From the NCBI GenBank assembly GCA_964019335.1, contig OZ025701.1, positions 1 through 64,000 on the forward strand: DNA of 64,000 nt, written 5' to 3'. The notes beneath the pieces were generated by a model that made no database searches, was not told the origin of the DNA, and was given only the letters and a program-made list of their open reading frames with translations. Made by a program: the position numbers and the translations under genes. This document shows, piece by piece, positions 40,681-53,940 of this stretch (position 1 is its first letter; each line of letters starts with the position of its first letter). The stretch comes from Diplonema japonicum (taxonomy: Eukaryota; Euglenozoa; Diplonemea; Diplonemida; Diplonemidae).

Positions 40681-40808
40681 GTGTAAGTGAATACCTGCTA
40701 AACTATGAAAATGATGAAGATTCACGCAAAAAGAGAATTGAGAGAAAGGTTGTAATGTAAGATGAGGGCGATTATACCCAAATAATCACTCAGAGTGTAC
40801 CCAAACAA

Positions 40809-43122
40809 TCACTCAGTGCCCACCAAGGAGTCCAAGTCCAACATTGTGACTATGGACACGACCTCCTTCATGTTCACAGACAGGGACCCTGTGTGTATTG
40901 TGAAGAATCTACTTAAGCATACCCCAAAAAGGCGGCACGACGAGCACATCACCAGGGTGTTGCTCACACGACAGTACTGTGCGCCCTGCAAGGGGGTTTT
41001 CATCCTGTGCAGCGTTGCTTGCCTCCTCCTGCCTCAAGCTCTCTTTCACAATGTCTTTCGGGTGCTTACTCGACACGAAGGCATGTGGAGGAGGGTGCAA
41101 GTACCACTTCTTCACCCCATAAGGCATTGCGTGCAGGGTTGTGTGCGAACCGACAACAGCACCATCGCCACCTCCGGGCTTCCCAAGCGACAGGTACGCC
41201 TCCTCGCTAGTGTTGAGCTTGAAGCCACTAAAATCATTGAATGTGAAAGACAACTTCTCGATCACTTCTTGTAATATGTGTTTCGAAGGAATCACATCCG
41301 CGTGCTGCCTGCCTAGCACCTTCTTGTCGAATCTTGGAAGCTTCTCCGCGAATGTCCCTGGCCTGTCCTCCGTCGTACTTCTCACGTACTCCTCAGCAGT
41401 CATCACAGTGCTATGCACATCGCTGCCGTACAGGTCTGAATGCAAGAAAGGAGCCACTTTACCACGTAATTTCCCGAGCCTGGAGAGCAGCGCGTCTTTC
41501 CGGAAGGTGGCTGACTGCTTGTTACTGATACCGCCCTTCAGTAACACAGGCTTGCCGCGTATAACGTAGTCTACAAGCAGGTCCAGACCACTCATTTTGC
41601 CGTCACGCACGTCGATCATGCAATTGCGTTTCATGCCCGGCAGGCGTCGCATCCCTTCCGGGGTGGTGTCAGCTGTGCCTTCCCACCCACCATGGTCCTT
41701 CCTTGGTGCACCCTTCACGTGCAGCACCACAGCATCATCTTCCATGTCGCATGGGTCTTCCGTTGTGCACTCTTCCATCAGCTGTGCTAGTTTAGTGCGG
41801 TCCGTCCATGAGGCCTGTGCACATGCGTATTCGATAGGTGTCTGCTGCTTGCTATCCTTGTCTCTTAGGTCACCACCACTTGCAAGTATTGCTTTCGCAA
41901 TGCTATAGTGTCCAGACCCCATCGCGATATGTAGCGCAGTCTGCCCGAATCTGTTGATGGTGCCTACACCGATGCCGAAGCGGAGCAACTTTTGCAGCAC
42001 GTCATTCTTCCCTCCAAGCATTCCAAGAATATGCAGAGGGGTGTGCTGCATGAACCCAATCCTGAAGGCGGCACTATCCATTTGCTGTTTCTGGAAGCTT
42101 TGCTGCAATTTTCCTTTTTTGCTCAACTGCTTGCCAAAGCATGACAGCACGAAACTTGCCATATCGCTTGTCGTGTACGTGTCTGCGATCTCTAGATCAC
42201 TCACACCGCATGAGGCTTTGATAAATCTGTTACTCTTCATGAGATCCTCTTTACTGGCATTAGTCCCCCTCGTTGAGAGGAGTCTCTTGCCGATTGCTGG
42301 CAGAGAATCGCCCAGCATCTTAGTGGCGAGGGCTACAAAGGGCATTCCCGTGAATTCAGGGTCGATCTCTGGTATCTTCTGCAGCACATTCGGCACGTAG
42401 TCCCACAAACCCTGTAGGTAGTGGATGTAGTTGCAGCGAGGCATACGTTAGAAATGAGGAATTCGCTGTACTCCCACAGCACTTGCAGATCCTTGCCGGC
42501 ATGGGAAGGTTGCATCAGATATTCGTAAATGTTCACAGCATCCTGCAAGGCTTGATACAGCAATAGATCATACCTCGGTTCTCCGCGTGTAGCTCGCGTT
42601 GAAAGCCATCAATTTCGCTGCCTCAAGAGAACCCCGAAAGTCTTTGTGGCTGAACAACGTTAAGAACTGGACGCCGCCGTTCTCGAGCAGCGCATCAGAC
42701 TTCGTCTTGTACCTTGCTAGGGTGAAGAGTATCGAGACAGACTCATTGAAAAGTGCGACCGCTTTGGCAGGGCTCTCGGTGAGCGCGTGCAAGGTGCCCG
42801 TTCTTTTAAGCCATGTGGAATTATACCGGAAGTCATTAAGAGCGCTTTCGTAGCAGTCGAGCGAGTCGTGGTAGCTGCTGTGGGCCTTTTGGCTCAAGCA
42901 GCTGCGGAGCTCGTGCTGTACCTCTCGCTCTTTCTTGGTAGGCTTGAACAGCTGGTTGGAGATGTCATCCTTCTTCTTTCGCCGCACGGGTGTTGCCATC
43001 CTAGTGGGCTGGTAGCCCTCCTCACCCATCATGTCGATGTAATCTTCCTTCAACGCTGCTATGTCCTCCTGCCCCATGCACAGCACGGCACAAAACAGCA
43101 AGAAACAGCGGCATCGTATCAT
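40809..43122 (-). CDS. secretory-pathway ankyrin plus JmjC/cupin-8 protein
   Basis: Exon 1 begins with a signal peptide (MIRCRCFLLFCAVLCMG). A helical TPR-like region follows, then exons joined by 31- and 35-nt introns, ankyrin repeats (HTPLHILGMLGG, GQTALHIAMGSGH) and a JmjC/cupin-8 domain (GVKKWYLHPPPHAF; CEQHPGDVLVVPPFWG). The last intron (about 40895-40928) leads to SLSVNMKEVVSIVTMLDLD and a stop at 40809. JmjC enzymes are Fe(II)/2-oxoglutarate hydroxylases. Here the usual final His (W-x-H-x-x-x-N) reads W-G-S-L-S-V-N, and the first ligand pair before YGVKKW is not obvious, so the domain may be inactive. Length is about 740 residues. The start is preceded by a CTCTAG acceptor 3 bases upstream. 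Confidence 0.75.
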
Positions 43123-43503
43123 CTCCTAGAGTGGTAGTGGTGCACTATATATATTCAAAGAAGCAGTAAAATATAGACAGAGAAGTGGTTAGAAGACGTA
43201 TCCAAAAAATAAAACTCCATATTCGTAAATGGGGCATTCCTCGAGCTCCAGAAAGGCACCAACATTTATGCTTGGATTGGCATGCAGGTCGAAAGACATG
43301 ATTTACTTTCCTTCATGTGGCATTTCGACAAGCGGCAAACAATTCTCTACGCCATGCGATCAAAGTCGGCTTCAAACCGTTTTACGAATATGGAACGTCA
43401 AACTAGGCAAGACTTGCATGCGTCGCCCGCCTCCAAAACGGCAGGCGATCCTTCTTTGATAAAAACACTATGCCATCAGCCTAAGCGTTGTCTGTCCTGA
43501 GAT
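43123..43503. other. gap between TMEM184-like gene and JmjC gene
   Basis: No gene seen. The end next to the JmjC start reads, on the minus strand, a T/C-rich stretch ending CTCTAG, a likely acceptor for trans-splicing. Confidence 0.45.
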
Positions 43504-44804
43504 TTAGAAATTCCATGCATCCTTGAAATCATCACGCACATCTTGATGTTTCAGGGTGAGCTTCAAGTTCCTCCACATGTCTTGCCTTGCTCTAGGCAGC
43601 AACAGCGCGCCCTCGGCCACTGCATCGTTGGAGTACTCATGAGCACCAAACACAAACTTGTGTGCTAAAGCAAATAACAACATCTCGCAACAGATGAGGA
43701 AGTCCTGTTGAGATGTAATATTATAGGTAAAGAGCACACCTGCCAGCCTGCGGCGTCGTCGTCCCATTGTGAATTCTTCTTAAACACCCCCGCCGAGTCG
43801 AGGATTGCGATCAGCAGCGACTGCCAATAGGATAGGAACAACACACCCTTGATACACAGGAACTTCATGAAGGGGTTGTGCGCCTTCAAAAGCTCCTTTG
43901 TGCTGACATAGAAATACATCAAACCGTACAACGCCAGAGTGATCGACACGTTGTAGACAAAGGTAATGTACACGTAACCCTGCAGTGGTCGCGGTGTGGT
44001 GATATTACATACATATTCAAAGTCAAACAGCTTGTCCGGGTTCTTGTATTTGCCGTTCTCCGCCAGAACGATAATGATGAGCGCACAAAGCGGCTTCAAC
44101 ACCATGAACTGCAGGATCGAGATCCTAATTCTGTGTAAGGTCTTTGGGTTGAAGCCGTACGGTTTCATCCGGCAGAACGGCCATGGGTGTAGCTGAGGCG
44201 ATGCGCCTGGAAAAAAGAAAGTTAACCCCAACCCCTGCAAATACCCTCAGCCATGAGTTCCCTGAGAAGACAGTCGGTGCCTCCAAGCAGCCCGATCATG
44301 AGCGAAAAGAAAGTGTATATTGCGTAAGATTCATAAGTGTCCCGAATCAGGTCTAGTACCGTTGCCGCACCTTGGTGGTTCATAGCTATCCAACTAGTGA
44401 TGGCGTAGAGGGGCACCATGACCAGGATACGGATAATGCGTGACTGCGTGTGTGGTAAGAGTTAAGAGGTAAGAGAGGGAACATGCAAATACCTGAATGT
44501 CGGGGTCCGCGAAGGCGGTGAGATGCTCCATTATCTGAAATACCGAAAGCACGGTGGCGAGAGCAGCACAATACCCACCGATGATGTTGGCGAAGTTGTC
44601 GCCGTCGATCCACTTCAGCGACAACCCAATAATCGCGAGAAGAAACCCTACAAGCAAGCTGCCTGACCCAAGACACACAAATACCTGCCTGCGCACCTTC
44701 ACCTTATGCAGCTCCCTTTCCCTTTCTTCTGTGTCATTCCTGTCGCTCTCCACACCATCGGAGCTAGAATAGGTGTTGAGACTGGATAGTGGCAACGGTT
44801 GCAT
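43504..44804 (-). CDS. TMEM184/DUF300 (organic solute transporter alpha-like) membrane protein
   Basis: Seven-helix membrane protein of the DUF300/TMEM184 family, linked in other organisms to solute transport and endomembrane traffic. The start MQPLPLSSLNTY at 44804 is followed by a basic cytosolic stretch and the first helices (LGSGSLLVGFLLAIIGLSL; NIIGGYCAALATVLSVFQI). The next exons carry the family hallmark LIRDTYESYAIYTFF, then HRIRISILQFMVLKPL, a luminal loop and LCIKGVLFLSYWQSL. The last exon (QDFLICCEMLLFALAHKFVF) follows an intron near 43710-43740. Several introns interrupt it. Estimated length is about 390 residues, normal for the family. A T/C-rich tract ending TTAAAG precedes the start. 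Confidence 0.85.
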
Positions 44805-45231
44805 TTCCTTACGAGAGTTGAATAGCTTTAAGAGAAAAGAAGGAAATGAATAACAAAAGAAAACTGGAAAACTGAACAAAAAAGAAAAGAAAATACAACG
44901 TAAACAATAATAAGAGATGCTTGCCTGAGCTAAGCCTAGAGCAGAATGAAAAAAGAAAGAATGGGCAAGTCATTCTTTATCTTTTGGGCAACGGTTATAA
45001 ACGTTTTTTTTTTTTTTTTTTTTTTTTCTTCATAGTTAATAGAGGGTGTTTGTAAACGCTGCTGACATTCCTTTTTTTTGATTCTTATAAAAAGGCGACG
45101 TGTTTCTGTTCATCATATAAAAAAAACTTCACTAACATTATCTTCTTCAGAATTCCATATTTGTAAAACGATTTTTCTTTTTCTCTCTAACTATCACCAC
45201 TCCAGTGCATAGCCACATTACGGACTAGGTT
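44805..45231. other. gap between BtuF-like gene and TMEM184-like gene
   Basis: It contains a plus-strand T-run at 45006-45027 (A-run on the coding strand) and, closer to the TMEM184 start, a pyrimidine-rich minus-strand tract (44830-44880). No open frame is supported. Confidence 0.55.
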
Positions 45232-46878
45232 CTAGTTCTGCGAATCTCGGGGTGCTGCAACACCTTGTATGCGCCACTTGTTGTCGACGAACTCCACCTC
45301 CCATACGAGCGTAGCCGTCTTGCACACCACAGGGACTCTCACAATACAGCCTGCTGTGCAGTAAGGTCCAAATACATTAGGTGTTCCCACTTTCAGCCTG
45401 TGCTTAAGGAGTGGCCTCAGGTCTTCGAGAAAGTGCTTCTCAGCCAACCTCCTAGCTGCAGATGTGTACATGTCACGTGCCTCTTCAAGGTTGCCCTCTC
45501 TGATCAGCCTGATCTGCTTATACACCATCCCCTTTGGGTCGTGTGATTCCACGGGCGACTCCGGCATTGCACTGTCTAGTGAAATCAACGATGATCGCGG
45601 CGACGAAGGGGCACGGGGCAGACTCTCGGCTATCTTTCTTGCATGCTTAGAAGTGCTTGTCTTTTCATGCCTTGACTTGCTGACCTTCTTTTCTTGATGC
45701 CTCACATCTCTGCTTCTTCGCGTCTTGTACGTGGACTCTGAGGGCGGCATGCTTTCCATGCTCAGATCAGACGCCTGCTGTGGGAGGACCCTGTAGGGTG
45801 CGTACATCGGGCTGAAGTTGTGCTCGACGCTCGATGCACGGGTTGCACCGTAGTGCATGGCCACTTCATGCGGGGTGTACACAGATTCCGTGAAAGGGAT
45901 CTCATGATGCTGCACATCTCGCCTGTCGTGCTTCAATGCCTCGTGAGGCGCGAACATGCTGCTGTGGCTGGCATCGTGGGTAGTGCTGCCCTTCGGTGTC
46001 TTAATACTGACACCCAGTTTTGTCTCGGGTCCAATTTCAAGCATCTGGCCCTGTGCGCCATATCCCAACACAAGCTCGGCAATGGCCTCCACAGCAGCAA
46101 CGGCCAGACCACCGCCTTCCTTCCCGGCAGCACTCAGTCCTATTGCCGCGTCACCACCCTCAATTGCTATGAACACCCGACCGAGTGCGCATAGCGATTC
46201 CTGAAGACCGCTCTCTATGAGTTCTGTTTCAGCCGCATCCTTGCCACTTCCGCCCACCACGATAATGTCAGGCGCTAGATCCGCTAGAATGTCTAACGTA
46301 AGCTTGATGGGCCTCCCGCCACGGTCCTTGTTCGAAACACCTACGCACACACCGCCAGCGGCATTGACAGCCTCAGGCATCCAGTAGCCACAGCTGTAAA
46401 TAATACCGTTCGAGGAGACGCCCTGCAGGACCGACACTTTCACCATCTTCTTAACTGTTCTTTGCTGCGCTGCGCGTGCTACATTTTCAATACGCTGCAT
46501 CAAAGCAGCTGTCACGCTTTGCGCCGCCCGTTTCTCATTCACAGCCACACCCAACGTTGTTACCAAACCAATGGAGTTTACCAAGTCGCACACAACAGGA
46601 ACGAATTTCACAGAATCCGTGCCCGTGTACCTCCAGTGCTTGTTCTCTGGTGCCAGCACAAGGGTGGCATCTTCAATATCCGTGTTGCAAATCTCAGGTG
46701 CTTGGTCGGGGTGGAAGCTGTTCAGACCCACCACTGGGATGCGCAAAGCTACCGGAGGCCATTGGCAGCTTCGTGACCTTCCAATTAAGTAATGGTGCAC
46801 ACCCAGCCTGCAAAGCGCATCGGTTGCGGCAGGTACAAACGATACTATTTTATGATCCCTCTGGCGTCGCGATGGCAT
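45232..46878 (-). CDS. cytosolic BtuF/TroA-like metal-chelate or cobalamin-binding protein with NTF2-like C-terminus
   Basis: Single-exon gene. The start MPSRRQRDHK at 46878 lies just after a CACCACAG acceptor; in-frame codons further upstream are probably not used. Residues 10-280 match the helical-backbone metal-receptor fold of BtuF-type proteins: IVSFVPAATDALCRLGVHHYLIGRS, the VTTLGVAVNEKRAAQ helix, YSCGYWMPEAVNAAGGV and LDILADLAPDIIVVGGSGKD. Bacterial relatives capture vitamin B12 or Fe-siderophores outside the inner membrane. This one has no signal peptide and no partner ABC genes nearby, so an intracellular role is likely. A basic, Ser-rich linker follows, then a domain from about 430 that ends ATLVWEVEFVDNKWRIQGV, the pattern of NTF2/DUF4864-like folds. 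548 residues. Confidence 0.7.
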   Translation of the reverse strand: MPSRRQRDHKIVSFVPAATDALCRLGVHHYLIGRSRSCQWPPVALRIPVVGLNSFHPDQAPEICNTDIEDATLVLAPENKHWRYTGTDSVKFVPVVCDLVNSIGLVTTLGVAVNEKRAAQSVTAALMQRIENVARAAQQRTVKKMVKVSVLQGVSSNGIIYSCGYWMPEAVNAAGGVCVGVSNKDRGGRPIKLTLDILADLAPDIIVVGGSGKDAAETELIESGLQESLCALGRVFIAIEGGDAAIGLSAAGKEGGGLAVAAVEAIAELVLGYGAQGQMLEIGPETKLGVSIKTPKGSTTHDASHSSMFAPHEALKHDRRDVQHHEIPFTESVYTPHEVAMHYGATRASSVEHNFSPMYAPYRVLPQQASDLSMESMPPSESTYKTRRSRDVRHQEKKVSKSRHEKTSTSKHARKIAESLPRAPSSPRSSLISLDSAMPESPVESHDPKGMVYKQIRLIREGNLEEARDMYTSAARRLAEKHFLEDLRPLLKHRLKVGTPNVFGPYCTAGCIVRVPVVCKTATLVWEVEFVDNKWRIQGVAAPRDSQN

Positions 46879-46952
46879 GAAAGTCCTGTGGTGAAGTGAC
46901 ACCGTGATAAAGTCTGGATACAAATACAGTACAATAGTTACAGATACAGCGC
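46879..46952 (-). promoter_or_regulatory. 74-base intercistronic gap with CAG acceptor before the BtuF-like gene
   Basis: Between the TAA at 46953 and the ATG at 46878 the minus strand reads CACTTCACCACAG followed by a nine-base leader. It is too short for an independent promoter plus 3' UTR, so coupled trans-splicing and polyadenylation is the simplest reading. Confidence 0.5.
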
Positions 46953-47900
46953 TTACAGGAATCTACTCTGTCTGGTAGGGCTGATGCTCCTGTCGCGTGT
47001 GTTATGAGATGTAGCGCGCCTGCCAGGGGAGTTCGAGACCCCCCTCTTGCTGGGCGACCTGTCGGTTCTTGTTACAGTGATGGACCGTCTGCCCTCGGGC
47101 CTTCGCGCAGACCACCCCAGTGTTAGCATCACTGTCATTGTCACTGGCTTCGAAGTAAGCTCGTCCTCTCGATGGATTCTAAAAGACAGCTGGTGTCCAG
47201 GTCTTGTCTGTGTTGACCTTTGTTAGGCAGTGAGACATACTGCGGAGTGGCCTTCTGACCCGTACCCGAAGATTACTCGCCTAAAGCTGTCCCTTGTTGG
47301 CGTGGAAATCCCTGCCACCTCTGAGATCACGTCGCCTTTTCTGATCCCTGCCTTATCGGCGGGCCCTCCCGTCACCACAGACACTACCCACACCCCGGCA
47401 ATGTCATATGGCTCGCCTTCAGAGAGCTCGACACCTACCACAGGGAAGCCTGCTGTGCATGATGGCTATCAAAACCATACCTTGGCTGCTCAACTCTTGC
47501 TGCAACATAGTGTTGAAGCTCCTCTCCTTCACAAGTCCATACTCCATGTCCCCGATCTGCATTTTCAGGGTGTTGGCATTCGCCTCACTTTCTTTCATCC
47601 TCCGTAGGCTCTCTCCCTCATGTACTAGCAGGTCTCGCTTAGTTTGGACCAACTCATGCTCCATCGCAGCCCGTTCCGCTGCCAGTGTATCCCCCAACAT
47701 AGACATCTTCTTGCTGAGCAGCACTTCTACTTCTTCTCTCTTGTTTTCTATCTGCTGCATGTCTGCCATTGCAGCCTCCATCGCCGTGCGGGCACGCTTC
47801 ATGTCGCTGCTCAGAACGAGGAGCCTGAGGTGCTGAGGTGTTTCAAAGAAATAGGGACATACTCTTTCTGCAGGGAATCTATTTGGCGCAAGGTGTCCAT
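46953..47900 (-). CDS. coiled-coil protein with C-terminal PDZ domain
   Basis: The start MDTLRQIDSLQKE at 47900 leads through a first intron (about 47830-47868) into a long heptad-rich coiled coil (residues about 15-140; NKREEVEVLLSKKMSML). After a second intron a PDZ domain begins (GVELSEGEPYDIAG, SVVTGGPADKAGIRKGDVI, FGYGSEGHSA). The apparent stop within the PDZ fold is intronic: a 33-nt GTATGT...CACAG intron removes it, and the domain completes with a strand (PVTMTVML) and a basic Ser/Arg tail ending SPTRQSRFL at 46953. PDZ domains bind protein C-termini; with the coiled coil this looks like a dimeric scaffold. About 270 residues. Neighbouring stops and starts lie 81 and 74 bases away. Confidence 0.75.
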
Positions 47901-47981
47901 TTTCGTGCCACCCCCCTTTTAATTAAACTGAGAAGCGCGAATCAAATACTTAAAAAGAGAAAAACATGCCCAGCAGAGCAC

Positions 47982-48863
47982 CTAGTGCATGATACTCTTC
48001 CCAAGACGGTAAAGAGTTGAGAACACCTTGGTACGCAAGATGGTGTACATCTCGCCTACGCAGACGGCGATGGTGAAGCACATGAGCTGGTCGTCGGACG
48101 GCCAGTCGTTCGTGCCGATGTAGCTGCGGATGGTTGCACTGAAGCGGTCTATGCCGTTGTTGACAAAGGCGGGGTACCAGGGCCTGATCATGTCACCGAC
48201 ACCAAGCTCCGCGAGGATGTATGAGAGGAGACAGATAACAAGAAAGGTCTCAACCCCTACAAGAATGTGCCTCACGAGGTAATCGGAGCCCAGCACTTCG
48301 CTCTGAACGTCGTCGAAGGTGTTCTGCCCCTTCATGTGCACATTGCGTCTAATTCGTGCCGCGGCGATGTAACCACCCACCATCAGGTACGGGCTGCGAA
48401 GCACAAAGAACCCCCAAGACCATAAAAAGCTAGACATGATAACTACATATACCGACCTCACGGTCTCAAATGGGATGAACTCGTGCAAAGGGTAGCTGTG
48501 CACCACTGCTTTTGCCATCTCCATATCGACGAGCCCAGCAGAGTGCAGGCCAACGCCCAGCGTAGTCCATGCCGCAGTGTCGAGGCAAAGAACCACAACA
48601 CCACCTCTCACGAAGTATTTCTTCAGTTCAACCGGTGGTCGTTTCTTCGACTTTATTTTTACTTCTCTCTGCGTCACTGGGTTCACAGGTGTTGCAGGTT
48701 CGTTTGGGCGCTCGTCCACCTCTCTCATCATATTGCGCGTTGCGTGGCTTTTTACATTCTTCACTTCTGCATCTCTTTTGAACAGGTTCACTTTCCTACC
48801 TGAAGCCCATCTCTTCCCGCACCTCGCAACCCTGGTAAAGGGCATCGGCCGTAGAAGCAGCAT
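47982..48863 (-). CDS. organelle-targeted multi-span membrane protein (possibly FAM210/DUF1279-like)
   Basis: Single exon. ATG at 48863 (a GTG two codons earlier is not needed) begins an Arg-rich, acid-free N-terminus (MLLLRPMPFTRVARCGKRWA) typical of a mitochondrial presequence. After a basic linker come hydrophobic segments: FVRGGVVVLCLDTAAWTTLG, YVVIMSSFLWSWGFFVLRSP and TFLVICLLSYILAELG. The first resembles the DUF1279 (FAM210) segment, but only weakly. The rest I do not recognise. Length 293 residues. A poly(T)/CTGCAG acceptor lies directly upstream. Confidence 0.65.
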   Translation of the reverse strand: MLLLRPMPFTRVARCGKRWASGRKVNLFKRDAEVKNVKSHATRNMMREVDERPNEPATPVNPVTQREVKIKSKKRPPVELKKYFVRGGVVVLCLDTAAWTTLGVGLHSAGLVDMEMAKAVVHSYPLHEFIPFETVRSVYVVIMSSFLWSWGFFVLRSPYLMVGGYIAAARIRRNVHMKGQNTFDDVQSEVLGSDYLVRHILVGVETFLVICLLSYILAELGVGDMIRPWYPAFVNNGIDRFSATIRSYIGTNDWPSDDQLMCFTIAVCVGEMYTILRTKVFSTLYRLGKSIMH

Positions 48864-48987
48864 CTTCACTGCAGATTGGTACTGGTTTGGTTATAAAGGA
48901 CAGAAAAAAAAAATAATGAACGACTGAATTTACTTTCCATTTTTTCATTCGTTTCGCTTTAGTACAAGACGATGGGGCGATGGGTGG

Positions 48988-52261
<3,274 letters not shown>

Positions 52262-52474
52262 CGTCCCCAACACCTTGAAGTATGTTAGCGGTAGTTTTAC
52301 TATAAGAAAAAGAAAGGCCACTACAGGGCTAGAATGGTTTCAAAGGTTCGGGTAAAAAAAAAAAAAAGGAAGGGGATACAATACAAAAAAAAGTGGGTAA
52401 GGCGAGGTCAGAAAAATAATCTTACCTTCGGGGGGGGGGGGGGGGGGACAACTTTTTGTTTTTTTTTAAAGCCA
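52262..52474 (-). promoter_or_regulatory. gap between the two ZZ genes with poly(T) tract
   Basis: It holds a coding-strand T-run (52352-52365), then CTTTCTTTTTCTTATAG about 40-60 bases ahead of the ZZ/propeller start codon, a probable trans-splice acceptor. It also holds a plus-strand G-run at 52429-52447. Confidence 0.5.
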
Positions 52475-52945
52475 TCAACCGCTGATTTCCTTTGTAGGGG
52501 ATAGGATTCTCCTGGGAGACATCTGGGGGGACTTCAGTGGCGACTGCTTCTTAGGCGACTGCTTTTTAGGCGACTGCTTTTTAGGAGAAGGTAGTTCTTT
52601 CTTGGGGGACAATTTCTCGGTCTTGGGGGATGCTGGTTTCTCAACTCTCTTGGACTTCTTAGGCGAGTTCTTGCCTTCCATCGCAAGGTCCATCCTGCGC
52701 TTGCTGGTCACAACACCCATGTACCACATGAAGTGCTTAGGGTGCACATCCTTCTTGTAGCACGAGTTGCACAAGTCGTAGTCGTCGCACCTCCCGCAGC
52801 GAAACCTCTTGGAATTCGCTCGCAAATCGTTCTTGCAGTGGTCGCATTCAAACACTAAAAAGTCAACGGCACCCCTTGTGTGCACTGGGACTGGCTCCCC
52901 CTCAGGAGGTGTCTTTACTTGCTCGGGGAGCACCCATTTCGCCAT
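52475..52945 (-). CDS. small ZZ-type zinc-finger protein with SPKK-repeat tail
   Basis: Single exon, 156 residues. The start MAKWVLPEQV is collinear with the neighbour's N-terminus, and both continue through a ZZ finger (FECDHCKNDLRANSKRFRC, CGRCDDYDLCNSCY) and an H-F/Y-x-W-Y-M-G motif. The tail from about residue 95 is built of Ser-Pro-Lys-Lys units (SPKKQSPKKQSPKKQSPLK), which bind the DNA minor groove in histone H1-like proteins and are CDK-type phosphosites. A chromatin or nuclear role is inferred. It lacks the propeller region of the paralogue downstream. A textbook poly(T)-AG acceptor precedes the ATG. Confidence 0.8.
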   Translation of the reverse strand: MAKWVLPEQVKTPPEGEPVPVHTRGAVDFLVFECDHCKNDLRANSKRFRCGRCDDYDLCNSCYKKDVHPKHFMWYMGVVTSKRRMDLAMEGKNSPKKSKRVEKPASPKTEKLSPKKELPSPKKQSPKKQSPKKQSPLKSPQMSPRRILSPTKEISG

Positions 52946-52950
52946 GTTTC

Positions 52951-52988
52951 TTCTGAGTGGTTGTTGGTGACGAAGAAAAAAAAAAAAG
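52951..52988 (-). promoter_or_regulatory. poly(T)14-CAG trans-splice acceptor before the small ZZ gene
   Basis: The coding strand reads a T14 run (52974-52987), a C/A-rich stretch without AG, then CTCAG (ending 52953) and AAGAAACATG. A pyrimidine tract with the first AG just before the start codon is the expected form of a spliced-leader addition site. It is the clearest example in the window. Confidence 0.6.
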
Positions 52989-53940
52989 TGCGTTGTACTT
53001 TACATCAATCCTCACTCACTGCATTCTTTCCCCCCCTTTTTCTTTTTTTTTTTTTTTTTTTTTTTTCCTTCTTCTTCATTCTGCGGCAAACATTGCCGTA
53101 GCCTTAAATTTAAATTAATAACCATTAAAAGGACGGGGGGGAGTTTTCTTTTTGAGCAAATAAAAAAGAGTCACCATCGGCTTTTTAATTTTTTCTTGTG
53201 TAAAAAAAGTCATTGATGCCTGCAGTGCGGACCGGGCCAGATCAGAGGCCAAAAATGATGTCGACAGAAAGAAATCGCGGAACTACGCTGTTCTGTGGTT
53301 CTGTGCAAGGGTGCAGTGGTGGTGCTTCACATGTCTTTGCATAAGACTAATCTTTTTTGATTGCTAGATATCTAGCGCTTCGTCCTTTAATGGTCAAAAG
53401 CATTGGTCCTTCTTATATATTCTTTTATTTTTATTTTTTTTTTTTTGCAACAGTATTACGGCCGCAGGATAGGGTCCAGAACACTACCGACTGAAAAAAA
53501 AAAGGGGGATTTCTTAGTTTTTCTTTTTTTCGTTACTCTTTTCTTTATTAAAAAGCTTCGCATTTGTTTTTCACCCTTGTATGTCATCTTAAAAAAAAAA
53601 AAAAAGAAAACAGCATAGCTTCGATAAAATTTCGATAACCTTTTCATTCTTCATTCACATATTTCCCCATTTTCTTTACGTGCCTTAAACGGTGGCGGCT
53701 TCCCGAAAAGAGAAAAAAAAGTACTCTTAACAAACCCTGACTGCATAAAAATGCTCCGATTCTGTGGGGGCAAGAAAAAACTGATTAGGCATTATCGGGT
53801 TTCAGGGATAAAAACCTCAAAAAACAAATCCAGATGACCATTCCTAAGAACTGCACCAATGAACCCCTTTGAAACTAAAAGAATTATCGAAATAAATCAT
53901 GGAAGCTATGCAAGCAAACACCCCTGACCCCTCTCGTGTA
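52989..53940. other. intergenic region with homopolymer runs
   Basis: About 950 bases between the Rab23 stop and the small ZZ gene. It has T-runs at 53038-53066 and several A/T runs. No open frame with coding character was found. Confidence 0.6.

Noticed and set aside
47223-47441. PDZ gene ending within its own fold at 47223
   Set aside because: A GTATGT donor precedes the stop, and a 33-nt intron restores the last PDZ strand and a basic tail in frame.
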